From Gillisella vitis (GTDB lineage: Bacteria > Pseudomonadota > Alphaproteobacteria > Rhizobiales > Rhizobiaceae): a stretch of DNA of 64,000 nucleotides. Positions 46,235 through 54,793 of the stretch are shown here, piece after piece. A program made the position numbers and the translations under genes. The notes under the pieces were generated by a model. It was not told where the DNA came from, searched no databases, and saw only the letters and a program-made list of their open reading frames with translations. The DNA is taken from the NCBI GenBank assembly GCA_009744235.1, contig WPHV01000004.1, positions 1-64,000 of the forward strand. The letters are read 5' to 3'. Each line of letters opens with the position of its first letter. The stretch's first letter is position 1.

Positions 46235-47602
46235 TCACACCATCTCAAGGGGCGAAGATTCCATTCCAGGCGCGGGAGACTTTGAATGCGGGTGGGAAGC
46301 GTTCAGTCGCCGAGCCACGATATCGTGGTTGAGCCATAGGACGGGACCGGAGGGGTCTGAAGATTCGCCAAAAATCAGCTGTCCGGTTGCCTTCACAACG
46401 AGACCGCTCAGGAGGTCGCTGATCATCTCCTTGCTATTGCGATGCATCTGGGTGATCCCGTTGGACGTGCTGATGGTCAAATCGGCCTGTGACTGGCTGT
46501 TTGCCATGGGCCATGCCGAAAAATCATAGAACGGACGCATGACCTCGCTGGCCTGCATGTCGGCGATCTTCTGGAACACATCCTTCATGGTTATGCCATC
46601 TGCCAGAAGCTGCTGGCAGGCCTGCCACTGTTCGTCTGCCCATTTGCCACCGTTTTCTTTCTTCAAGGCAAGCAGCAGCGGTATCAGGGGCAGCTCGATA
46701 CCCGTGAACACATCGGAGGAATTGGTCCGGATTTCGGGACAATTATAGACAGTTGCCTTGATCCCTTTCGCCCAGGCTTGCTCTGCAATGCCTTCGAGCC
46801 GCATCTTCGCATAGCCTTGGGTATAGTTGGTGTAGGTCTGCCAACGATAGCTTCCGTCAATGAGGACTGACGATCCGTGGTAACCATAGGCCGTATATCG
46901 GACTTGACCACCCGAAGCTTCCACGCGCTCGCGGATCGCCGCGCTGAAATCAATGAGATGGCGAAAGGTGTTTGCGGAAACCTCGTCAAAATTCTGCAGG
47001 ATGAGTTTTCCCATGTCACTGTCGAGCAAGGTCTGCGACGACATGTGGCGACTTCCGGTCCCCTTGTAGATTCGATTGGCGATGACCAAGAATACCTTCG
47101 CCTTCGGGATGCCTCCAGCCATTGTGTGGGCAAAGAAGACATTGCGGCCAGCGGCGATCATTCCGTCGAGAACGGTCATGACTTTCGAAAGCGACTCCGT
47201 AAAACGCGCAGTGGCGATGTCGCGGCATTGCGCGATATAGTCCCAGTCGAGCTTGTCGTGTTCCCAGCTCTCAAGCGTCATTTTTGCCAGGAGATCGGTG
47301 GGAGTTAAGCCGTCTTCGGGCGCATCGAGATCGAACCCCCCCATAAGAGGTATGTTGATGATCCTGCCGCCCAGCTGGGCCTCGGCCGAAGACAGTTCCT
47401 CGGCGTCGAGCGGTCGCAGCGCGTTGTTCTCGTCGCGCCGCCCAACAGTGATCCCCACAATCTCCATTCCTGCCCGCCTGGCTTCATCGAGCAATCCAGT
47501 AGCGTATCCGCGACCGAACAGTTCGCCGAAGAGTACGAAAACATCGCCCTTACGAAAGACCGTGTTCTCGGAAAGACGATTTAGTGAAACCGGAGTGTCC
47601 AT
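46235..47602 (-). CDS. FabMG-like enoyl-ACP reductase family protein
   Basis: 455 residues. Rossmann-like start VFRKGDVFVLFGELFGRGYATGLLDEA, then GRIINIPLMGGFDLDAPEDG, FFAHTMAGGIPKAKVF, TAYGYHGSSVLIDGSYRWQTYTNYTQGYAKM, and TNSSDVFTGIELPL. I recognise this as the family named after the metagenomic triclosan-tolerant reductase FabMG. It is longer than classical FabI and unlike FabK/FabL/FabV. It may be an alternative step in fatty-acid elongation or an accessory biosynthetic enzyme. It lies in the island-like area next to tRNA-Leu. Confidence 0.62.
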   Translation of the reverse strand: MDTPVSLNRLSENTVFRKGDVFVLFGELFGRGYATGLLDEARRAGMEIVGITVGRRDENNALRPLDAEELSSAEAQLGGRIINIPLMGGFDLDAPEDGLTPTDLLAKMTLESWEHDKLDWDYIAQCRDIATARFTESLSKVMTVLDGMIAAGRNVFFAHTMAGGIPKAKVFLVIANRIYKGTGSRHMSSQTLLDSDMGKLILQNFDEVSANTFRHLIDFSAAIRERVEASGGQVRYTAYGYHGSSVLIDGSYRWQTYTNYTQGYAKMRLEGIAEQAWAKGIKATVYNCPEIRTNSSDVFTGIELPLIPLLLALKKENGGKWADEQWQACQQLLADGITMKDVFQKIADMQASEVMRPFYDFSAWPMANSQSQADLTISTSNGITQMHRNSKEMISDLLSGLVVKATGQLIFGESSDPSGPVLWLNHDIVARRLNASHPHSKSPAPGMESSPLEMV

Positions 47603-48156
47603 GCTGTCAGCTCTTTGATTCGTGTGTCGTCGAGCAGTGGCTCATACGGGCTTTCACAAACACATGCCCGCATTGGCACCGAATGGGAACTCATTTTCGG
47701 TGACCGTTCATTTCAAAACGTGAACTCGGTCTCTTCTGTTGCGACCATGCGGCGAAATGCCGAGGCGGTTGGAGATCGGAGCGGCGATACCCAAACGAGT
47801 TCGCTGGAAGTGCTCGTCCGCGGATGTTTGCAAAGCTATTGCGCTGTCTGAGGCTCAATGTTGGCGCGTTCTATCTTTGTCGAATTCCACTATCGACCGC
47901 ATTCCGGACGTGACTGCTCGAACAGCAGACCGACAGCCCCCACGAACGAATGCAGGTGGCGAGAACGACCGGCACGGGAGGCGCAAAGCACAAGTGATTT
48001 CCGCTATCGGTCGCAATCATGGCCGCTTAGCGACAACACTGGCCATCATGATTATCTGGAGGATTAACTGTTTGATTCCACGCATTCCAGCGTCGGCAAA
48101 AGGTGGGACAAAAACACCTGAAACTCTGAATGATTTCAATATAACAATGATATTGA
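47603..48156. other. Gap between the FabMG-like gene and tRNA-Leu
   Basis: About 550 bp. Open frames here are short or overlap the tRNA and have no coding signature. No integrase remnant and no copy of the tRNA 3' end could be seen. Confidence 0.45.
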
Positions 48157-48241
48157 TGGTGCCCCTTGCCGGAATCGAACCAGCACTCCTCTCGGAACCT
48201 GATTTTGAGTCAGGCGCGTCTACCAATTCCGCCAAAGGGGC
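48157..48241 (-). tRNA. tRNA-Leu(CAA)
   Basis: 85 nt including an encoded CCA (48157-48159). The acceptor arms GCCCCTT / AAGGGGC pair fully, with discriminator A. The anticodon stem CCTGA/TCAGG encloses CTCAAAA, giving anticodon CAA. A long variable arm (GTTCCGAGAGGAG region) and GGTTCGATTCC T-arm confirm a class II leucine tRNA. The 3' end faces the accessory region to the left. Confidence 0.98.
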
Positions 48242-48479
48242 ACTTAGAGTAGAAGGACGAACTACACGGAATAAGGGGGGGCGGTCAACCGGGTTTTTTA
48301 CAAATTTGCGGTTTCACGCAAAAGTCAGGCATCCGGGCGATATCGCTGTTTTCGCCGCATTTACAGCCCATGGGCTTTGCGCATAAAGACTTGACGGAAC
48401 GGCAGATATTCAGTCTTTCGTCATCTTGAATGCTGCGCCGCAATGGCAAAGACCCTCTGCATAGGACCAAGGAGCGATC

Positions 48480-49070
48480 ATGCTGCGACGCCTTTACGAC
48501 TGGACCATGTCGCTTGCCGCCCGCAAATCCGCGGAAGCCTGGCTTGGGGCAATCTCCTTTGTGGAAAGCTCGATCTTTCTTGTGCCTGCCGACGTGCTGT
48601 TCTTGCCCATGGCGCTGGCCAAGCCGGAAAAGGTCTGGCGCTATGCCACCATTGCCACCATCACCTCGGTTTTGGGCGGCATAGCCGGTTGGTTTCTCGG
48701 CTATTACGCCTATGAAAGCATTGCCCGGCCAATCCTGGAATTCTACGGCAAGGCCGATGCCTTCGACCAGCTGCGCCTGTCGGTCGATTACGAGACGGTG
48801 GTGCTGCTGCTGATCACCTCCGGTCTGGCTCATCTGCCGCCGATCAAGGTGGTTACGATCCTGTCGGGCGTCGCGCATGTGGATATCTGGCTGTTCATCA
48901 TGACCGCCATCGTCGCGCGTGGAGGCCGGTTTTTCTTGCTGGCCTGGCTGCTGCGTCGCTATGGCGAGCCGATCCGCCATTTCATTGAAAAACGCCTCGG
49001 CCTGATCGCTGCCATCGGCGCTGTCGTGCTGATCGCCCTGTTCGTCGCCTATCGCCTCCTTATCCATTGA
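48480..49070 (+). CDS. YqaA/DedA-family membrane protein
   Basis: 196 residues. Four to five hydrophobic segments, with EAWLGAISFVESSIFLVPADVLFLPMAL and the re-entrant-type GGIAGWFLGYYAYE pattern of the YqaA/SNARE-associated family. DedA relatives are now viewed as lipid (undecaprenyl-phosphate or phospholipid) transporters; the YqaA branch is less studied. Only 23 bp separate it from dsbB, so they are likely cotranscribed. Confidence 0.85.
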   Translation: MLRRLYDWTMSLAARKSAEAWLGAISFVESSIFLVPADVLFLPMALAKPEKVWRYATIATITSVLGGIAGWFLGYYAYESIARPILEFYGKADAFDQLRLSVDYETVVLLLITSGLAHLPPIKVVTILSGVAHVDIWLFIMTAIVARGGRFFLLAWLLRRYGEPIRHFIEKRLGLIAAIGAVVLIALFVAYRLLIH

Positions 49071-49093
49071 AAGATGAGGAACGGAGAACCATC

Positions 49094-49606
49094 ATGACCA
49101 CGCTTTCGTCCACCCGGCCCGGTCTTGCCCCTGCCCTCCTGTTGACCCTTGGCATGGCGGGGGTCGTCGGCTCGGCTTTGGCCTTTGAATATCTCGGCGG
49201 CTATATTCCCTGCGAGCTTTGCCTGTTGCAGCGCAAGCCCTATTATATCGGCGCTGCAATCGGACTGGTGACGGTCATCGCCGCCATCATCAACCTACCC
49301 GCCAAAGTCACGAAAAGCCTGATCCTGCTTCTCGGCCTGATCATGATCGTCAGCGCCGGTCTTGGCGTCTACCATGCCGGCGTTGAATGGCATTTCTGGG
49401 AGGGCCCAAGCGCCTGCTCGGCCACCAGCGGCGCGGGCTTCAACAGCAGCGGCGATATCCTCTCGCAGCTCAACAGCTTCAAAGGGCCGTCCTGCACGGA
49501 AGCAGCGCTGAGGATTTTCGGCGTGTCACTGGCCGGCTGGAATGTCCTGACCAGCCTCGTTCTCGCCGCCATCGCCTTCTGGGGCGCACGGCGCATAAGG
49601 ACATAA
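49094..49606 (+). CDS. dsbB: Disulfide bond formation protein DsbB
   Basis: 170 residues from ATG 49094 (CGGAGA upstream). Four membrane helices. First periplasmic Cys pair in GGYIPCELCLLQRKPYY (CELC), second in the loop GPSACSATSG...GPSCTEA. Reoxidises DsbA and passes electrons to quinone. The loop is longer than in E. coli DsbB; this is common in the alphaproteobacterial (DsbB/DsbI-like) branch. Confidence 0.9.
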   Translation: MTTLSSTRPGLAPALLLTLGMAGVVGSALAFEYLGGYIPCELCLLQRKPYYIGAAIGLVTVIAAIINLPAKVTKSLILLLGLIMIVSAGLGVYHAGVEWHFWEGPSACSATSGAGFNSSGDILSQLNSFKGPSCTEAALRIFGVSLAGWNVLTSLVLAAIAFWGARRIRT

Positions 49607-49610
49607 GGCT

Positions 49611-49744
49611 ACAGTCTGTTCAAGAATTGCAGCTGGCCTGGCGAAAATGGTGATTTCGAGAACCGGAACGGAGCGTACTTAAGGTACGTGAGGCTCGGCA
49701 AGCGCAGAAATTGCCATTTGCAGACGGCCAGCGGCGATTATTGG
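49611..49744. repeat. Intergenic repeat, long form (inverted relative to 54070-54112)
   Basis: Its right end GGCCAGCGGCGATTATTGG (49726-49744) is the exact reverse complement of 54070-54088. Its left end ACAGTCTGTTCAAGAATTGC matches in reverse, with two changes, GCAATTCTTGAGCAGGCTCT at 54093. The two ends are joined directly in the second copy but here are separated by about 95 bp, including the palindrome CGTACTTAAGGTACG. Confidence 0.85.
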
Positions 49745-49752
49745 ACGGACTG

Positions 49753-50310
49753 TTAAGGCTGCAATTCAGAATCCCAATAGAGATAATCCACCCAGCTTTC
49801 ATGCAGATAATTGGGTGGAAACGACCGACCATTATTATGCAGGTCCTGCACGCTTGGCTGATAGGGCTTCTGGGCCGGGAACATATTGGCCTGTTTCGGC
49901 AATTTCGATCCCTTGCGCAGATTACAAGGCGAACACGCCGCCACGACATTCTGCCAGGTGGTTTCCCCACCATGGGCGCGGGGAATGACGTGATCGAAGG
50001 TCAGGTCGTCAGGCGAGCCGCAATATTGGCACTGAAACTTGTCGCGCAGAAACACGTTGAAGCGTGTGAAGGCGGGATTGCGTGTCGGCTGCACATAGGT
50101 TTTCAGGCTGACCACGCTGGGAAGCCGCATGGAAAAGCTGGGTGAACAGACCGAATGATCGTATTCGGCGATGATATTCACACGGTCAAGGAAAACCGCC
50201 TTGATCGCGTCCTGCCAGGACCACAACGACAAGGGATAATAACTCAGTGGCCTATAATCAGCGTTGAGCACAAGCGCTGGCAAGGACTGGGGCGAAACTG
50301 CAATCGTCAA
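49753..50310 (-). CDS. HNH endonuclease
   Basis: 185 residues. Starts at TTG 50310 behind AGGAG at 6 bases; no ATG fits. The HNH core is DKFQCQYCGSPDDLTFDHVIPRAHGG...TTWQNVVAACSPCNLRKG: two CxxC zinc knuckles around D-H-V-I-P and N, so the fold is complete. Single, conserved rhizobial-type HNH protein with no phage or restriction genes around it. Its biological target is unknown. Confidence 0.88.
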   Translation of the reverse strand: MTIAVSPQSLPALVLNADYRPLSYYPLSLWSWQDAIKAVFLDRVNIIAEYDHSVCSPSFSMRLPSVVSLKTYVQPTRNPAFTRFNVFLRDKFQCQYCGSPDDLTFDHVIPRAHGGETTWQNVVAACSPCNLRKGSKLPKQANMFPAQKPYQPSVQDLHNNGRSFPPNYLHESWVDYLYWDSELQP

Positions 50311-50408
50311 GGCGTTCTCCTGATCGATTCGGCATCTGCTCCCTCTATATTAGGCTTGCTGTTACAGGATTGTGAAGCCCAATAAATAAGCAGTGAACTG
50401 ATTCTCCA

Positions 50409-51062
50409 TCAGACCGGCACCGGCGCCGCTTCGCGTCGTAAACGCGCCGCATAAAAGGCCCAGAACAACCGTGCCGCAATGGCGCGGTATGGCCGCCAGG
50501 CCAGTGCAATTCGGGTGGTTTCGCGGATGTCCGGGCGCGCGGCAAGGCAAAGACCATCCCCCACAGCCGCCCGCAACGCCACATCACCGGCTGGAAACAC
50601 ATCTGCGTGACCGCCACAAAACATCAGATAAACTTCCGATGTCCACAGCCCAATGCCGCGCAGCCGGGTCAGCTCAGCAATGCCCGCCTCCACCGGCTGA
50701 TCGAGGATTGCCAGGAGGTCGATGTCTCCGGCCTGGGCGGCAGTGGCCAGACCGCTCAGGCAGGCATGTTTGGCGCGCGAAAGACCCAGCGAAAGCGCTG
50801 CATCCCCCAGCGCCAGATAGGCGGCGGGGTCGGCTATACCCATCGCCCCACAAAGCCGCCGCCAGATCGCATCAGCACTGGCGCGCGACACCATTTGCGA
50901 GACGATAATAAAGGCCAACCCTTCGAAACCCGGTTCCGTCAACCGAAGCGGCAAAGGTCCGGCTTCGCGGGCAATGGCATGCAGCCGGGGATCGATACCA
51001 AGCAAGGCCTCAAGGCCGGTGGCAAGATCCGCCTGGCTACGAATACGCATCGTCTCGCCCAT
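50409..51062 (-). CDS. DNA-3-methyladenine glycosylase II-like (HhH-GPD, AlkA type)
   Basis: 217 residues. Base-excision repair of alkylated bases. Helix-hairpin-helix LRGIGLWTSEVYLMF with the catalytic Asp downstream in VFPAGDVALR, and FIIVSQMVSRASADAIWRRL in the N-terminal half. The family N-terminal TBP-like domain of E. coli AlkA is absent, as in many compact homologues. GAGG ribosome site at the first ATG. Divergent from gluQ, 23 bp apart. Confidence 0.85.
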   Translation of the reverse strand: MGETMRIRSQADLATGLEALLGIDPRLHAIAREAGPLPLRLTEPGFEGLAFIIVSQMVSRASADAIWRRLCGAMGIADPAAYLALGDAALSLGLSRAKHACLSGLATAAQAGDIDLLAILDQPVEAGIAELTRLRGIGLWTSEVYLMFCGGHADVFPAGDVALRAAVGDGLCLAARPDIRETTRIALAWRPYRAIAARLFWAFYAARLRREAAPVPV

Positions 51063-51085
51063 CTCTTTTCCTCACCTGCCAAATC

Positions 51086-52003
51086 ATGCCAAAACACACC
51101 ATGTCCAATTTCCAGTTTCCTTTAGTCGTTCCGCAAAAACCAGTCTTTCGTTTTGCGCCGAGCCCAAATGGCTATCTTCATCTCGGCCATGCCCTTTCGG
51201 CACTGATCAATGCGGATATGGCTGAGACCGCCGGTGGTAGGCTGCTGTTACGGATCGAAGATATCGACATCGACCGCTGCACGCCTGAGTTCGAGGCGGC
51301 GATCTACGAGGATCTTGCCTGGCTCGGTATGACATGGGAAAAGCCGGTGCGCCGCCAGTCCGAGCATATCGACGCCTATCGTGCAGCCTTGGCAAAGCTT
51401 CAGGCTATGGATCTGGTCTATCCGGCTTTTCTCAGCCGCGCCGAGATCAAGCGGCAGGCGCAGACAGCAGAGGCGCAAGGCAAGGTCTGGCCCCGCGACC
51501 CCGATGGGGCCTGGCATTATCCGTCTGACGAACGGCAGATGGACCGGCAACTGGCGCAGCAACGGATCGACAGGGGCGAGCGCCACAGCCTACGTCTGGA
51601 TACAGGCAAAGCCCTCTCCATGGTTGGCGGCACCCTACATTGGGAGGAAAGACAAGGCGACACGGTGCGGCAGATCGACGCCAACCCGACGATCTGGGGC
51701 GATGTCATTCTCTGGCGCTGGGATGCACCGTCCAGCTACCATCTGTCGGTGGTGGTCGATGACGCGCTCCAGGGCGTGACCCATGTGGTGCGCGGCGAGG
51801 ATCTCTACCAGGCTACCGCCGTCCACCGCCTGTTGCAGAGCCTGCTTGGCCTGCCCGCTCCGGCCTATACGCACCATCGACTGATGATGGGCGAGGATGG
51901 GCGCAAACTGTCGAAAAGCCTGCAATCGGCAGGGCTCCGGCATTTGCGCGCAGATGGGCTATCACCCCTCGACATCCGTAGGCTGGTGGGGATTGCGGTC
52001 TGA
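51086..52003 (+). CDS. gluQ: Glutamyl-Q tRNA(Asp) synthetase
   Basis: 305 residues, half the size of a GluRS and lacking the anticodon-binding part. Attaches glutamate to queuosine in tRNA-Asp. HIGH-like FAPSPNGYLHLGHALSAL and KMSKS-like RKLSKSL are present. The Cys ligands for the zinc site of E. coli GluQ are not there (LVYPAFLSRAEIKRQA), so the metal site seems lost. Start is ATG 51086 or 51101. Its last 42 bp overlap the convergent YihY gene. Confidence 0.93.
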   Translation: MPKHTMSNFQFPLVVPQKPVFRFAPSPNGYLHLGHALSALINADMAETAGGRLLLRIEDIDIDRCTPEFEAAIYEDLAWLGMTWEKPVRRQSEHIDAYRAALAKLQAMDLVYPAFLSRAEIKRQAQTAEAQGKVWPRDPDGAWHYPSDERQMDRQLAQQRIDRGERHSLRLDTGKALSMVGGTLHWEERQGDTVRQIDANPTIWGDVILWRWDAPSSYHLSVVVDDALQGVTHVVRGEDLYQATAVHRLLQSLLGLPAPAYTHHRLMMGEDGRKLSKSLQSAGLRHLRADGLSPLDIRRLVGIAV

Positions 52004-52858
52004 CATTCGCCGTGATCGCGTGCGCGGCCTGGAAAACTTCATCAGCGCCGCGTTAAATTCCGCCCCGATCAAGAACAGCACACCCAGCATGTAGAGAAAT
52101 ATGATCACCACCATAACCGAGGCCAGACCGGCATAGGTGGCGGCATAATTGGCAAAGGTGGCGAGATAGGCGGCAAAGGCCAGCGCCCCCAGCAGCCAGA
52201 GCAGCAATGTCAGACAAATGCCGGGCAAAACGTCGATCAGACGCCGCCGATCCGCCGGGAGCCAGAGATGCGAAATCGTCAGGCCGATGGTCAGCAGGAT
52301 CAACGTACCAAGCACGCTCCAGTTCGAGACCAGCGCCAGGAAATCCTTCAAAAGCGGAAATTGCCGCTCGGCAAAGCGCAGCGCGATCGGCACGGCGATC
52401 AGCAGCACGCTGATCACAGCGAAGGCGGCAACCCCCATGATGACAAAGCCGAGGCTGATAAGCCGGGTAATATACCAGGGCCGGGTTTCCGTGACCCGGT
52501 AGGCCCGGTTCAGTGCCGTGCGCAGCGCTTCAACCCCGTTGGAGGCAAAATAGGCCGCCGCCAGCACGGAAATCGTCAAGAGCCGGCCGCGCGGAATGGT
52601 CAGCACCTGCACCACTTGCTCGGAAATCGGCTTGGCGATTTCCTCTGGCCAGGTATCAAAGATGAAATGGATGGCGGTTGGTGCAAATGTATTGGCACCG
52701 AGAAGACCGGCAAGCGCCGTGCCGAAAATCAGGAAGGGAAACACGGCCAGCAGGATCGACAGCGCCACATGGCTCGCCATCGCCCAACCATCGTCCTCGG
52801 TGAAATGCCAGACCGCATCGAAGGCCACCTTGTAAAGCCTGCCCAGATAGGACCGCAT
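51962..52858 (-). CDS. YihY/BrkB family inner-membrane protein
   Basis: 298 residues, six membrane segments. Family marks: DGWAMASHVALSILLAVFPFLIF, SNGVEALRTALNRAYRV, and WLPADRRRLIDVLPG. Once annotated as RNase BN, which is now known to be wrong; the function is unresolved. GGGAG ribosome site. Its 3' end overlaps gluQ tail to tail, with no room for a terminator. Confidence 0.9.
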   Translation of the reverse strand: MRSYLGRLYKVAFDAVWHFTEDDGWAMASHVALSILLAVFPFLIFGTALAGLLGANTFAPTAIHFIFDTWPEEIAKPISEQVVQVLTIPRGRLLTISVLAAAYFASNGVEALRTALNRAYRVTETRPWYITRLISLGFVIMGVAAFAVISVLLIAVPIALRFAERQFPLLKDFLALVSNWSVLGTLILLTIGLTISHLWLPADRRRLIDVLPGICLTLLLWLLGALAFAAYLATFANYAATYAGLASVMVVIIFLYMLGVLFLIGAEFNAALMKFSRPRTRSRRMSDRNPHQPTDVEG

Positions 52859-52967
52859 TCCGTCTCCCGTTCATTCTTCACTGACTGCTTCTCAAGCGGC
52901 CTGCCACAATTGCCTATATCTGTCGAATATGGGAGACCCTATCGTATTTGTAAGAGGAAAACCTCAT

Positions 52968-53801
52968 ATGGCTGCACAGAAAAGCATTATCGTCACCGGC
53001 TGCTCCTCCGGCATTGGAGCCTACTGCGCCCGCGCCCTGAAGCAGGATGGCTGGCGGGTGTTTGCCACCGTGCGCAAGGTGGAAGATCTGAAATCGCTTG
53101 AGGATGACGGCCTTGAAGCGCTGCTGATGGATTACCGCGACACGGCAAGTATCGCGGCCCTCACGCAGACCGTGTTGTCGCGCACCGGCGGGCGGCTGGA
53201 CGCCCTGTTCAACAATGGTGCCTATGGCCAGGCAGGTGCGGTCGAAGATTTGCCAACGGAGGCGCTTCGTGAACAGTTCGAGACCAATGTGTTCGGCTGG
53301 CACGACCTGACGCGGCGGATCGTGCCCGTGATGCGCGCCCAAGGGTCGGGCCGGATCGTGCAATGCTCGTCTATTCTCGGCCTCATTCCCTATCGCTGGC
53401 GCGGCGCCTATACGGCCTCCAAATATGCCCTGGAGGGCCTGTCGCTCACCCTGCGGATGGAGTTGGACGGCAGTGGCGTCATGGTCAGCCTGATCGAGCC
53501 GGGTCCGATAGAAAGCCGCTTCACCGCCAATTGCCTTGAGGCCATCAAACGCAATATCGACGTGGAAAATTCGGTCCATGCCGCAGATTACCAGCGGCAA
53601 TTGGCGCGTCTTGACGGCACCGGTCCGAAAAACCGCCACAAGCTTGGACCGGATGCCGTGTATAAAGTGCTGCAACACGCCTTGACCGCGAAGCGTCCAC
53701 GGCCACATTATCTGGTCACGAAGCCGGCGAAACAGGGCGTCGCACTCAAACGGCTGATGCCGTCCGATCTCTTCTATCGGCTGATGCGGGCGCTGGATTG
53801 A
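52968..53801 (+). CDS. Short-chain dehydrogenase/reductase
   Basis: 277 residues from ATG 52968 (AAGAGGA upstream); the frame opens further left but without a better start. Classical SDR: cofactor loop TGCSSGIG, NNGAYG, catalytic S in VQCSSILG and YTASK. NAD(P) preference not clear; the second strand ATVRKVEDL has no acidic residue, favouring NADP. Substrate unknown. Resembles 17-beta-HSD-like SDRs of alphaproteobacteria. Confidence 0.88.
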   Translation: MAAQKSIIVTGCSSGIGAYCARALKQDGWRVFATVRKVEDLKSLEDDGLEALLMDYRDTASIAALTQTVLSRTGGRLDALFNNGAYGQAGAVEDLPTEALREQFETNVFGWHDLTRRIVPVMRAQGSGRIVQCSSILGLIPYRWRGAYTASKYALEGLSLTLRMELDGSGVMVSLIEPGPIESRFTANCLEAIKRNIDVENSVHAADYQRQLARLDGTGPKNRHKLGPDAVYKVLQHALTAKRPRPHYLVTKPAKQGVALKRLMPSDLFYRLMRALD

Positions 53802-53837
53802 TCGGTAGACATTCATCATCAAGGTTAGCGGCGCATC

Positions 53838-54035
53838 ATGTCCTCATTCACCACCATTCTGGCCATTATCGTCATGGGGCTTGTCGCGCTGGTTCTGGTG
53901 CGTGGGCTGTTCAACATGATGAAGGGCGGCGATGCCAACCGCTCCAACAAGCTGATGCAGATGCGTGTGCTGCTGCAAGCCATTGCCGTTGTGCTGATCA
54001 TGCTGACCTTATGGATCACCGGCGGCGGTCGCTAG
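53838..54035 (+). CDS. Twin-transmembrane HIG1-domain protein
   Basis: 65 residues. Two helices (about 6-24 and 42-60) joined by MMKGGDANRSNKLMQMRVLLQ, the HIG1 pattern. Mitochondrial HIG1 proteins (Rcf1) assist cytochrome oxidase assembly; a similar respiratory role here is likely but unproven. 36 bp after the SDR gene. Confidence 0.85.
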   Translation: MSSFTTILAIIVMGLVALVLVRGLFNMMKGGDANRSNKLMQMRVLLQAIAVVLIMLTLWITGGGR

Positions 54036-54069
54036 CGTCTGTCATGCTCCACTTTTCCTAGCAGCCTAT

Positions 54070-54112
54070 CCAATAATCGCCGCTGGCCAGCAGCAATTCT
54101 TGAGCAGGCTCT
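54070..54112. repeat. Intergenic repeat, short form
   Basis: CCAATAATCGCCGCTGGCC followed at once by AGCAGCAATTCTTGAGCAGGCTCT. The reverse complement of the two ends of 49611-49744, without the middle part. Confidence 0.8.
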
Positions 54113-54166
54113 AAGGCAAGCTCTAATAGTGCGGGTACCACCCGCTGTCTCAAGACGAATGGTTCC

Positions 54167-54745
54167 ATGGTAAAACTCAATAAAATCTACACCCGCACCG
54201 GCGATGACGGCACCACGGCGCTGGTCTGCGGCCCGCGCCGCTTCAAGCACGATCTGCGTGTCGATGCCTATGGCACGATCGATGAGGCCAACAGCGCCAT
54301 CGGCGTCGCCCGCCTGCATACGACAGCCGATGAGGTGCTGGATGCCATGCTGTTTCGCATTCAGAATGACCTGTTCGATCTCGGCGCTGATCTGGCCACG
54401 CCCGATACCGGCGAAAAACTGGAATGGGAGCCCCTGCGCGTCGTCCAGAGCCAGGTGGACAGGATAGAGCAGGAAATCGATGCGCTGAACGCCCATCTCG
54501 AACCGTTGAAATCCTTTGTATTGCCCGCAGGCTCACCAGCTTCCGCCAATCTGCATCTGGCCCGCACCATTGCAAGGCGCGCCGAGCGGATCATGGTCGA
54601 TCTGATGCAGATCCCCGGCGAGGCCGTCTCGGCACCGGCGCTGAAATATGTCAATCGCCTGTCGGATTTCCTGTTCGTCGCCGCCCGCTATGCCAATGGG
54701 ATTGGCAAGGCCGATGTCCTCTGGGTGCCGGGAAAAAACCGGTAG
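54167..54745 (+). CDS. Cob(I)yrinic acid a,c-diamide / cob(I)alamin adenosyltransferase (PduO type)
   Basis: 192 residues. Makes adenosylcobalamin from ATP and reduced cobalamin. PduO/MMAB marks: IYTRTGDDGTTAL at the N-terminus, DAYGTIDEANSAIG, FVLPAGSPASANLHLARTIARRAER and NRLSDFLFVAARYAN. All ATP- and corrin-binding positions look normal. No other cobalamin gene is nearby; the following etfBA genes are a separate unit with its own promoter. Confidence 0.93.
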   Translation: MVKLNKIYTRTGDDGTTALVCGPRRFKHDLRVDAYGTIDEANSAIGVARLHTTADEVLDAMLFRIQNDLFDLGADLATPDTGEKLEWEPLRVVQSQVDRIEQEIDALNAHLEPLKSFVLPAGSPASANLHLARTIARRAERIMVDLMQIPGEAVSAPALKYVNRLSDFLFVAARYANGIGKADVLWVPGKNR

Positions 54746-54793
54746 CAAGAGCATCGCGCAGAAAACCGATTTTGGTTGGATGAAAGGCAATAT

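Noticed and set aside
37700..48241. Integrative element with attL/attR from tRNA-Leu
   Set aside because: I looked for a copy of the tRNA 3' end (GGCAAGGGGCACCA) to the left and found none, and there is no integrase gene.
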